The position numbers and the translations under genes are program-made. This document shows positions 12,201-24,200 of a stretch of DNA of 64,000 bases, piece after piece; within the stretch, counting starts at the first letter, position 1, and each line of letters opens with the position of its first letter. Source of the DNA: Pycnopodia helianthoides (lineage: Eukaryota; Echinodermata; Asteroidea; Forcipulatida; Asteriidae). The notes under the pieces were generated by a model. It saw nothing but the letters and a program-made list of their open reading frames with translations, ran no database searches and was not told the DNA's origin. The stretch covers positions 13,112,931 to 13,176,930 of the forward strand of contig CM063243.1 of NCBI GenBank assembly GCA_032158295.1. Reading direction: 5' to 3'.

Positions 12201-15200
12201 AACACATACTTTGGTCAAAGATCCATTCTGTTCGGCTGAGTGCATGGTCGTTGTGTGCCCCTAGTATGCTGTGTATGAGTGGGTAAGTGCCAGCTTGCCA
12301 GAAGGAGTAACATCCGTCCACTAGTTTGTTGGTCCGCCCTTGGAAACCTCCTTCAAACTTCATCTGCCTGTTGCTTAACCATCTCTGCAATGGGAGAAGT
12401 GTGGATAACCAAAGATAAAGCAGGCCTGATACTTCACGAAGGCAAGGCAATTGCCTCCGTTGCCCCTAATCATTGCCTTGGTGCCCCTTGAATGATCCAA
12501 AAGAAGTTTATAATTTCCCCGTAGAGGTGCCCTTTAACAAGGAGAAGAAGCCTTGCCCTTTCAAAAGCGAACATCAGGCCTGTTCATGTAAGAGTGTAGA
12601 TGCGTGGATACTGAAATGTAAGACTGGCAGTAAGTCATTTGCGAGTTTGATTTTGAATAATTTCTGGTGCAATGACTTGATTGGTCACAAGTGAACGCTC
12701 ATACTGGATGTAACTTCAACATAAAATACTTACTAGTAATGCTTCTGTGTCACACAGTCTCTCATGGCCAAGGATTACCAGAGCAGCTACACTACAGAAT
12801 GCATAACCCCCATGGGCCTCCATAGCTGGCTGACCAGCAAAACCTCCTTCATACGTCTGACAACTATACACAATAATCAAGAAAACAATCATTAATGAGA
12901 CTGTTAAGATGTGCCGTTAGAAGGCTCCTGTCTGAGGGGGATTCGAATCGGGTCCACAGAGGTGAAAGACAGGGTGAGATACATGTACCACTAAGCCAAC
13001 CTGATCCCCATGGTGGAATTCCCATCTTGAATGCATGCATTCAAAAACAAAACCTCGGTCCCTTTTCCCTTTTTGTGTGTATTCAACTACTTTTGTGATG
13101 CCATTATTTCAATTTTTTGAGGTGCCTTACCTGGCTATCCATTCTGCAGTGCCGTCAAACATATCAGGTGTGGCCACATTGGTGATTGTAGCTGCTACAG
13201 CTGCACAGTATGCCCCTCTGATATCAAATAAAAGAGCACAATCTCATCGTTAATTCTGATAATAATAAAATGTTCCTCACTCATTTGTGCACAGGAGGTC
13301 GGCGCGACAGACCACCGCTGTCTTTGTGGATAAGTGAGTGAGTGATTTGTACACACTTTATTTTAGGGGTTGTCCCAGTCTTGCAGCTTGGATAAAAAGA
13401 AAGTATCATAAACTTGGTGGTGATCCCTGGCTATATTGCAGTTACAGGTTGAATGGCTTCTGACTGGCCTCCCCGAACAAAGATATTGACAAAATAGGGA
13501 GACCGCCAACATTAGGGCTAGACGGCTCAGTTGGTAGAGCACTGGCACGTTAATCCAGAGGTCGCAGGTTCAAGTCCCGCTCTAGTAAATTTGTCTTTTT
13601 TCAACCCCAAAATATTTAAAATTCACAAGTCAGTTTCTCTGTGGTTTATTACTTAAAAGAGTACAGTACTTCTCTCTCCTGCCCTTTAAATTTTTGTTCT
13701 CAAGTTTTAATTTCCTGTTGATTCCATGTCTTTACTGCTTCAACAAAATCATGAACTTCAAAATGTAATAATTACTCCATGCCCTTAACCTGAGCCTGAT
13801 TTTACAGTTAAAAAATTTTGCTAAACAAAATTCTGCTGAACAACAATTTGCAGGAAACCAGTCACAAATGGTACATAGGGCATAACATTTCAGCCGATAA
13901 CCTTTTTATGGTAAGGAAAATGGCTTTGTGCTTCACTAATTGTTGTTTAAGCAGCTTTATGAAATGTGGCCCTTCTATCTCTTGTGGGAGCCATTTTGAC
14001 TTAAATGTAAAAAGTATTTATAATATGAGGAACCTAGAAAAAAAGCAGAAAAACCCATTTGATTTTAATAGCTTAAAAAAGGGAGGTTTTGGTTGGAGAA
14101 CATTGCTTGTAAAGGTCAGCCAAGACAGCAAACTAAAAATACATGGACAAGAACAAACCGCCATTATAACGATCATAGACACATCATTTTCATACTGAGA
14201 ACTCAAAATCTTCAGAACACATAGGATGAACAGACAACACACATTTATCCATCCAAGCTGCTTGAAATCACTCAACACAAAGCAATCTAAGAGTCTGCTG
14301 CGTATTTGGAAGAGTTTGGCTGCCACTCCTGACACCCACTCAATCTTCATGTTGGAAACCATGTCAACTAGCAATAACTATACAACAGCATTAAGCTTTC
14401 AACACAAACAACCCAAACCCATCAGAATCCGCCCTGTGGTGCTGTGACCTTACAATAGGATCAGGGCAGGAGCTCAGCCAGCTTGTTTGGTACACCCCAA
14501 AGCACCCTAAGGGGGTGTGGGTACTCTGGTAGTGTGAGGTGGACCATAAAGATATCCACTCAACCTGAAAGGCACAATGTACATTGTACAGTGTTCAGTA
14601 CAACGTCTATGTACAGGTAGTTTGGCTAGGTAATATATTTGGCTATCATTGCATGGTTACAGAGTAAGAAAGCAGGAGACCGATGGGATTTGATGACACA
14701 GAAAGAGAGGCGCTTTGTGCAGTGTGAGGAGAGGCAGAAGAGTAGTAGTGTAGTCTTTAAGTGCCTATGTTGTGGAAGATCTTTTGACTGGATGAAAGAC
14801 AAGTTGCTGGGTGATCAGTGCTAATAGCTCCCTGTAGATGTGAGTGTTGTCAATTTGAGTGTACAAGTTACAACACACCTTTTGAACTGGAAAATGCAAC
14901 TACTGAAGTGGTATGTCGTCTTAACTGGGTACTTGTAATTGTACCTCCCAATTAGTTAGACCATAGACCGACAAACGTGGAATTGTCCTAATTGGTAAAA
15001 GTCATGTGACACAACTGGAACTACCTGGTCTCAAAAAGCTAACGGTGGATCATTTAACTCATGCAGCTTCAGTATGTATAGTTCAGGTATGGAGCAAGGA
15101 CAAGACTCCATAGTTCAAGCAATGAGCCTTAAAAATGTGGGTTTTGTTTTTCCCAAGTGATTACTGGCTGTTGATTGACTGCAAGGCATAACTCTTGACT

Positions 15201-18200
15201 GAGGTAGGTTGTTTCAACTCAATGGGGTGATTCTGTTCAAGACAAACAGTCACAGAACTTTTTTAAAGGGAAATAATGTTATGGTTTCACAGTAATAGTC
15301 CAATACAATTGTTTCTTTTGGCTGGTAAGCATTAAATATGCATCCTTTTAAGGTTTGCTGTTTTATGAACCAAGTTTTCAAACTAAATCTCCACCAAAAA
15401 GTTCAGCAAGTCTTGTAAAAGTATTTCCAGTCTAATATACAGTGAACAAGCCCTGTGGTCTACCGAACATTTTCTTTGAAATTCAAGCCCTTTTTAGTTT
15501 AATTCTTTGTCATGTTCAATTAGTTAATTGCCCTCATTAAATTAAAAAAAAAACCAACTTAATGCTAATAAACTTATACATGAATATCAGAAATCTCACA
15601 CATTGTTGCTATATTCTAACATAAAAATGGTTTAACAAGAGAGTTTTAAGCAAAAAACAAACAAACAAACAAAAAACAAAACCAAAACCAAAAATTATAT
15701 TGTGATCAACAAGCTGTGATGCCCTTTTCTTTTTTGAAGGCATATTTCCTAATCAGTAAGTCTGTTTTATCCAAAAACCTCAATGATGCATTTTGTGTAT
15801 TTTATGTGTCAAACTATAAACTTCTCGCCACATTTTAACAAATTGACAATTATTTTGTCAAGCTTAGTTTATTTTTATTTTCTGCAACATGGATACTTAT
15901 TTTATTTTGTTACTACAGGGCTCGATTTCGCAAACCACTAAGATTCCATCGTAAAATGAGTTGTCTATATTGCCATAGTGACTGAAGTGTGGCATCATAC
16001 TTTGCTTAGCAATAAAGATGTTAACTTTTGTGAAGTGTGAAATCAGCACCAGATGTGCAAGTCATTTCCTGAGAAAATTTCAAATAAAATTGTAAATTTA
16101 TGCTCTTCGCTTTTTAAAAATTACTAAAGAAAAACAGTTGAGATTTAGTTGGATGATAAGCATAAGCAGGAATTCAGTGAATGATTTTACACCGAATCTG
16201 TCAGGTGAACATCATCAATAATTAGCTAAGATTCCCAACTCCCTCCATTGATTTTTCCCTGCCCTACACAAACAGCTTACAATCCCTTAACAATCAGTTT
16301 ACAATGCTCAGTTATTGGGGTGGCCAGCGGACATTGGTCCGGCGTGCTCATTCGGCACAAGTACATTATTGATTTCATCTTCAGAGAGGATACACAACCC
16401 AGAACATTCTCTGTGTATTTATAAATCACCAACTGCTAAGTAAACACTGCGTAACCCGGACTTGAGATAGGCGATTGATATCAGGTGAGGACTTCATTTT
16501 GGTTAAGGACAGAGAACTAACTGCTTGGGAATGAAGTCTTTGGCCTAACTTTTGCATACGCGGCATTGAAGAAGGAAATTACAAAATGAGGGTAAAAAAA
16601 TTCACATATAATGTGTTTGAAGTCCTTCAATCTGGAGTACAGGTAACTGGCTAAGAGTAAAAATTGAGTCAAATGTCGTCCAGCAACTTTGCATCTATAG
16701 GAATTGTGCATTAGACTGAACATGTTTTGTTCACACTGAATGCTAATATTGAATAGCAAAATATGATGATTTTTGTATAGCAATCTGATACATTTTGTGT
16801 TGGATTTTGCTACACTATTTAAGGAAAATCGCTCACTGATTATACATGAACATTTCTTTGTATAATAATGTGTACTAACAATGATTTTTTCTTGCAGGTT
16901 TTGCATTTCATAATACATGTCTCCCATTTACAGGCACTCCCAAACTATCTTGGGAATATGGTAACCTGGGCAGTGCCCTGTCGCAACCTCAAACTTTCCC
17001 AAAGATCATTTTTAAGGTCGCTTGGTGTGTTGTAACCAGGGCCCAATTTTATAGAACTGCTTAGGCAGGAAATGTTGCTTAACATTTTTCTGCTAAGCAA
17101 AAAGGAGCAAGATACCAGTCACAAATGGTACATGAGACATGGTATTTAGGCCCTTATTCTGGTAAGCATAACTATTTTTGGCTTAGTTACTTTTTGTGCT
17201 TAAAAGCAGCTCTATGAAATTGGGCCCAGCACAATGGGTTATAAATAAACAGCATTGTAATACACTAAAAATACACAGTCCAAAAAATTGGGCAGATTTA
17301 ATCCGCTCACGACACTGCTAAGATTAAAGGCTCAAAGGTTGAAAACAGGTCAAGAGAGGCAAAGGTCTCAGTGGCATCTGTGTTCCAGGCCTACCCTCCA
17401 TAGTGAAAAAAAAGTTAAAACTTTGATTAAAAAATTGGTGTACATGTAGCTTTACATCCCTGGAACATCAAAGTGGAACAGCTACAAGAAACTGTGACTT
17501 GTGTATTACCTCTGTAGCTGTCATAAAAAGAAAACTTCTAATAATAACAGTAATTTATCTGAATTACTGATATTGAGTTCTTGATACAAAATATCTGCCA
17601 TAGACGTTATTCTTCTTGTCAGTGCAATATGAAAACACATACATATACATGTACCATCTTTGTTGTATTGCAGATTTGATTGAGTGGTCTTGATGGAGAG
17701 CACAGTGGTGTCCCTCTTCAGTGACTACAAGCACGGCAAGAGATTCAAACCTCAGCCACATACCTCCGCCGACATTACCAAAAACAGTGCCAGAACGATG
17801 CCTTCACTCCCAAGGAGCAAACCAAGGAAATCACATCCCAGCGTAGACTCTTTCCATCGGGTGGAGGTATCCCAGAGACTCCGCTGTACAACCACCCCGC
17901 CCCCATCTCTACAATCTCAATCCCTGCCAAGGATACGTCTCCATGGAAACCACACCAGACAACAACATCACCATACTAGCAGTTACTCCAATCACCTTCC
18001 AGAGAAAATTGACAACCGACTTTTCATGCCATCACTTCAATATCGCACAACTCAATCCCTGCCCTCCCTTTCTCAGTCCAAAATGAGCGGGAAAAGCTCA
18101 AAAAAGAGTCTCTACACAAAAGATCCTCAGAAGTGTTCAACCTTTGACCTCTTCAAGACCTCAAGGCTGGGACGAAGGACAGCTTCTCACCGCCAGAATT

Positions 18201-21200
18201 TTGCCTGGGATTTCAGCCCAAAGGATGATGAGATTTCACCTGAAAGGAACGATAACTGTTTTCCCACACTTGGTCACGGTGATACACAGAGTACAAGACC
18301 AGTACACTTGTACATGAGTGTAGAAATGATGGGTAAGAGGCCATGGGTAACAGTCAAAGTAACAAAAGCATTCAATAGCAACATCTGTTTATAACCATAA
18401 CCATTGCACACATGATCAACGTGCATTTTTGTTGGTCAATACTCATGGCACATTCTAAATAAAAATATTATTTCTGGATGTTGTTTTTGCCTGGGATTTC
18501 AGCCCAAAGGATGATGAGATTTCACCTGAAAGGAACGATAACTGTTTTCCCACACTTGGTCACGGTGAATACAAAGAGTACAAGACCAGTACACTTGTAC
18601 ATGAGTGTAGAACATCGTTTTTGATTACCAATTACACAAATGTGTAGTTTTCTGTGTTTGTCTCTGACTGTTTGTGTTGTTTCGTTCACAGATAAACTCC
18701 TGGAGAAGCGCAAGGGATTACGATCAGATGCAACCTTGAATGCTCTGATTGGTTTACCTACTAAGAAAGAACCCCTTAAGGATTCGCCCAGTCTCAAAGC
18801 AGTGAGAATGAAAGTTGACGAGAGCAATGTCCAAGAGATAAGACCCTCAATCCTCAAGGAAACAACATCCGAGGAATCAAAGTCTGAGGAACTAAAGTCT
18901 GAGGAACTAAAGTCTGAGGAACCAAAGTCTGAAGAACCAAAGTCCAAAGAACCAAAGCTCAAGGAAGAAAATTCTGAGGAAACTAAGTCTGAGGAACCAA
19001 AATCTGATAAGGATGTGGACGATAATACGCCCAAGGGAAAAACAATGTCAGAGGATCTCCATGAAGATGAATGGTATGCACGTTTGAGGACAAGGAGGAG
19101 GCAGAACTTGGGGGACTTGAAGAAGAGGATGGAGATGAACAGTTTGATGCAGCTGAAGATGAGGAGGAAGATGCAGATGATGAGGAAGAGGAGTTTGATG
19201 AAGTTTCAAATGATTCGGATGATGATGTGAACGAGGACTTTCCAGGACAAGAAAGAGACGGGGATGAAATGTCTGATACAGCTGAGGATATGGAGGGAGA
19301 CTGCGATGATGAGGACGAAGATGTAGGACAGGGACTTGATCAAAAAGACAATGAAAATTCAGATGATGAAGGTGATGAAGATCTTGCAGAACAAGACAAG
19401 GATATGAGTACTGAAGAGGAAGAGGAAGATGCAGAAGGGGAGGAAGGAGAATCTGATCAAGACGATGACCCAGTTGAAAACAATGAGGAAGGAGGTGACC
19501 TATCTGATGAGGATGGACAAAATGAAGATTCAGAAGATGATGCTGAACTTATATCAGATGACGATGGGGATGAATAAGTCAATGGGGAACTTTTCATTAT
19601 AATCAGATTCAATAAACCTTTACCTTGGCCCCACTTGTTTACAATCTGTTTACAAAATTGTTTATAAACACATTCAATGATTCTCATTACAATGTATACC
19701 AAAAACCGGCTGAGAAATGATCTCTGTATAATGACATCCAAAACTACACAATTGTTTCGGTTGATTTCAGCTGTTCTATTGTCACAAGGAAAATTGCAAA
19801 AATAAACATTACTTGCCAATGTTTACAAATTTATATCGTATTACAAAACAATAGTAATTGAAAAGGTGAATCTCTCATAAATAATTCCCAAATAACTACA
19901 TGTGTAACTGGAATTACATTTCCTAGAATTAAAAAAAAAAAAAAAAAAAACCATTTTATTTTTACAATGCTTTCCTGCATGAAACTTTGTGTTTTGTTTT
20001 AAACAAGAATGTTTTTTTTTAATACATTGGGTAAATCGCATCTTTACAAGATGACAAGGCACGCGTGGGGGTAACCATTCACAAAGCAGAAAATCATTTC
20101 CAATTCTCAACAACTTTTACACAGACTGTTTGTTGGTTATGTTACTCTATTGATAAGAAAGGATCCTATGTAAGTGTGTACCACGCAGTCATTAAACCAA
20201 TAATAATAACAGTGTACATTTATACCGCCCAATGTCTGTTATAAATGACACTCCTGCCACCGAATTATCAAATTTGGTGGAGCTTGTTAAAGGCACATTA
20301 CAGAATTGGTTTTGCTAACAAAACAGTTGCTGGCAGTGTAAGTACTTTATGTAATCCACCATATACATAAACTGACAAACCTGTAGAAGTTTGAGATCGA
20401 TCGGACATCTGGGTCACGAGAAAATAGTGAAAAACCGATTACACATTTGCATGAAATCATATAGATTCAACAAATGAATAAAACGCTCACTGAGTGATAA
20501 ACCTCCAATCGGAAAATTAGTTTATTCATTTCTCATCAAATATGGCATTTCAGACAGAAATATCTCAAGAGATGTTTTCTACTATCATCATCATTAGACC
20601 GTGTAAGTTTTATGTAAATCTGTGATCAAAAAGTATTTTTTACAAGTTTTTTTCTTACCAATTCTGTAATGTCCCTTTAAGAATGACTTTAAGAGATGAA
20701 TACAACACCTTGAAAGGGATACAAGGTGTGGCTATGCATGTTGCTGCCAGACCATGCAGGAAACATCGGGGCAAACTCATTCTCTTTATGATAAGTGTAC
20801 TGGGTCCTGTGCATTACACAACACATGGGACCAACAGCTTTACATCCCATCCAAAGTAGCAGCTTCCAAAGGATGAAGCAATAATGGTTAAGTGCCTTGC
20901 TTAACCCGTTAGAGACCATAAGCGACTTGTACCAAAGTGCCCGTAGGGGCCGCAAGATTTGACCCACTTCCGCTCGAACAAGAGGGTCAAAGAATAGGAT
21001 TCGGACCGCATTAACATTTTCCAATGTTTCCCATGGTAACGCAGAATGTACAATTCTGAAACAAAACCGTTATGTATTTCTGTTTCTTATTAATTTTCCT
21101 GACATTTTTCCTAAAAATCTCAAAGATGTCTGGGCGTATAATGATGGTTGTACAGAAATAAATGGTCTCTAAAGAGTTAAGGACACAAATGTCAAGACCG

Positions 21201-24200
21201 AGACTCGAACCCACACTCTGCTGATCAGAAACACCAGAGCTTAAGTTTGATGCGCTTGACCACTCGGCCACAACGAGCCAATACAAAAAAAACTGTATAC
21301 CAAACAGTTAAAGCAAACACTGAATAAGAGCGACATTTATCTACAGTAATTCAACAGGACTTTAAAAAACAAATTTGAAAGATAAATATTATGACACGAT
21401 AATGATATAAAAAGATCCATCAGAATAACCTTCAGTGTTCTGAAAACAAACATTGCCCCAGACAGAGAATACTTTACTGGATTGATAATAAAACATGACC
21501 ATACCTTACGTCCACTTCTCCACCGTCATGCATGCGGAAAGCTCCCTCGGGTGTTTGCATTCTCTTCAGGAACGACTGCAACTTTGGTCTGAGACACACA
21601 ATATTTTTATTATCATTTTTAAAATTATTAATATATATTTTGGTAATGAAACCAAGAATGCCCAATAAATAAACTTAATCACTGTAGCTCTCAAGCCTGA
21701 GGAACCTGTAACCAAAGGTGCTTGCTACGTGAACCAGAATCACCGGGATTTACCATTACTCTTCCATTATAACACCCCTTCCTGTGATTTTCTGTTGATT
21801 GGCCGAAGCGTGTCACATGGTGTTGTGTATTTTTACTCTTGTACATATTCACCGACCAAACAACTATTCAACGAACTATTCATTGATAGCCTAGCAAGCG
21901 ATGTACTAGTGCATGGATACCCTGGTACCCTGACTACATTGACTTCAAACATTGATTTAAAACGAGCTGCTTGACAACCTCGGGAAGATAGGCTGCTCCG
22001 GGGATCACCTCGAGTGACTAGTTTTTCTACGCCACTCGAAGCAGTCAATATTTGTATACTATAAGTGTTCTAGGTTCTTTTACATGCACTACCAATCCTA
22101 GTACACGATACCAATGGCTTAATGTTCCATCCGGAAAAAAATAAATTATGGTTTAGGATCTTGCTCAGGACACTAATAGCAACGTCATTTGTCGAGCAAT
22201 TAACTCTCCTTGACGGTGATAAGAAATTGGGCCCCAAGTCATTTTTTTTTTCCACAACAATGTATATGTACAAATAACAAAAGATTTAGTAAGCATCCCA
22301 TGCTAACTGTACTGTTAGGTATTGCCTGATACAGTCTGACCAACTGCACTCATCCCGTTAGGCATACAGCTGGCCATACCCCGTCAGAGTATCAATGTTG
22401 GCGTATTAATTTAGGGGGTTGGGTTTGTGTTCAATTTAGGAAGGACTCTATTAAACCAACCTAGGGGGTTGAGGCTAATATCTTAATCTCACAGCATCTA
22501 ACCTGTTAATAGCGTCATATGCTTCTTGTGTACCGATGGTCATCAGAGCCAGGACTGCTGCATAGGTAGGAGCTAGATGAGCAAACTGTAAAGGTCCTCC
22601 TGAATAAAGCAACCAAACTTATGGACTGAATAACTCACTCAATTCATTCACAATTTAAATGTGTCATTATTTTCACTATTCTAAAAAGAAATCCATACAT
22701 GTACATGTGCAATGGCCCTCCCAGATACCCTTAAAAAGGGTTTAAAAAATACCACCCCCTAAAAAAATGAGTTCCCATTTCCAAGTTCTCAAGACTATAC
22801 ATGTGACAATCCTGCAATATTGTCCTGCAATAAAGGTATTTATTAATGGCAATAACAGTGTGAGGAGCAGGTCTTCACTGCGTGGTAATGCCCTTCGTTG
22901 GTGGATGGCCCCTGTTAACAGCAGCCAGCCACCAACCAAGGTCATTACCATGCAGTGAAAACCAGCTCCTCGCACTGTTATTGCCTTGATTAAAAACCAT
23001 AGTGGATGATATTGAATGGTCAGACAGTAGGAGGGTTATCCTACAAAATACTAAGTCAAGACTTTTCATGAATATATGAATCACACACACTACTTACCTC
23101 CAAAGCCACCCTCCGGATGCTGACACTTTACTAAAAATTTAACCACCCTGAAACGAATCAACAAGCATTACTCAATCAATCATTCATTCATATCTTTCTA
23201 CATTACATGCACTTTAAACTGTCTATAAGCTTTACCCTGAAGACAACCAGAGCATACTGATCGTAACGTTGAGTTGTTACACCACTGATTCTTTTCAGAA
23301 CGAACACAACTCATAATGAGATTTAGCCTATGTACATAAATAGTGTTATTACAAACCTTGCTTGATTGTACATGTATCTCCACCATGCAAAGTTCAAATC
23401 CTACTCATGTTCATGTGTTAACGTAAACCTTGTTAAATTGTACAGTATCTGCACCATGCAAAGTTTCAAATCCTACTCATGTACATGGTGTTACCACAAA
23501 CCTTGCTAGATTGTATTTCCACCATGCAAAGTTTCAAATCCTACTTATGTACATGGTGTTACCACAAACCTTACTAGATTGTATCTCCCACCATCAAAGT
23601 TTCAAATCCTACTTATTACATGTTACACAACCTTATAGATTGTGTCTCACCATGCAAAGTTTCAATCTCTTAATCGGAAGCATTTGATGAAAAAGTTTGA
23701 TGAAAAAAGCACTGATGTCACAACAGTAAGATGATCTTACCCAGAGCCAATGTTTTCCGGCAGTGGTTGATCTAGTAGATAAAGACTATGTAAGATCCAG
23801 TAGCACAGCCAAGGTCTGGAGGCGTCTAGACTCTCGTAGTTCTCCGACAGATGATGAAGGCCTTTCCGAAGGAAGTTGATGTGACTTTCTCTGTGTAACA
23901 ACGGTCTGAAATGAGGAGGATAAGATGGTATCATTTGAGTTTGCCCTTAATAAGAGATGTACAATGTATATGAATGAAAAATAAATCAAAATATTACAAT
24001 CAAAAGAAGAAGAAAAAAAACAAAAAACATAAATGAGGCAAGGTTGAGTTTATGATATCTGAAGGCAGTCATACAAATATAAAATGGTCTGAGGGTAACA
24101 ATTGATACTATTAGCCCCCCAAGGTCTTCAAAGTTAGGAACTGGTTCGACAACTTAAATTACCAAGGGGAGCTTACATCGACTGTCTAGCTGAAATAAAC

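Noticed and set aside
13521..13595. Functional tRNA-Asn gene
   Set aside because: Stems are mismatched and the whole unit with its flanks is duplicated at 11199-11390, as for a SINE.
14639..14824. Plus-strand 61-aa frame with CLCCGRSF
   Set aside because: The two-Cys motif is too little for a zinc finger, there are no supporting splice sites, and context is intronic.
18522..19034. Minus-strand 170-aa frame rich in Ser/Phe/Asp-Ser-Ser
   Set aside because: It is the complement of the SEEPK pentad array and part of the exon-tail duplicate; the repeat makes an open shadow frame.
19081..19230. Continuation of the SEEPK frame into Met/Arg/Lys-rich sequence ending at 19230
   Set aside because: This is the typical off-frame reading of GA-rich acidic codons; the acidic frame is longer and ends just before a poly(A) signal.
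21180..21285. Functional tRNA-Leu gene
   Set aside because: A and B boxes are good, but the acceptor stem does not pair and a degraded relative exists, so a SINE is more likely.
22848..22985. Confident microRNA gene
   Set aside because: Arms are too long and repeat-like flanks suggest a foldback transposon; no small-RNA evidence is available.
23346..23670. CRISPR array
   Set aside because: Units are contiguous with no unique spacers and the DNA is animal nuclear.
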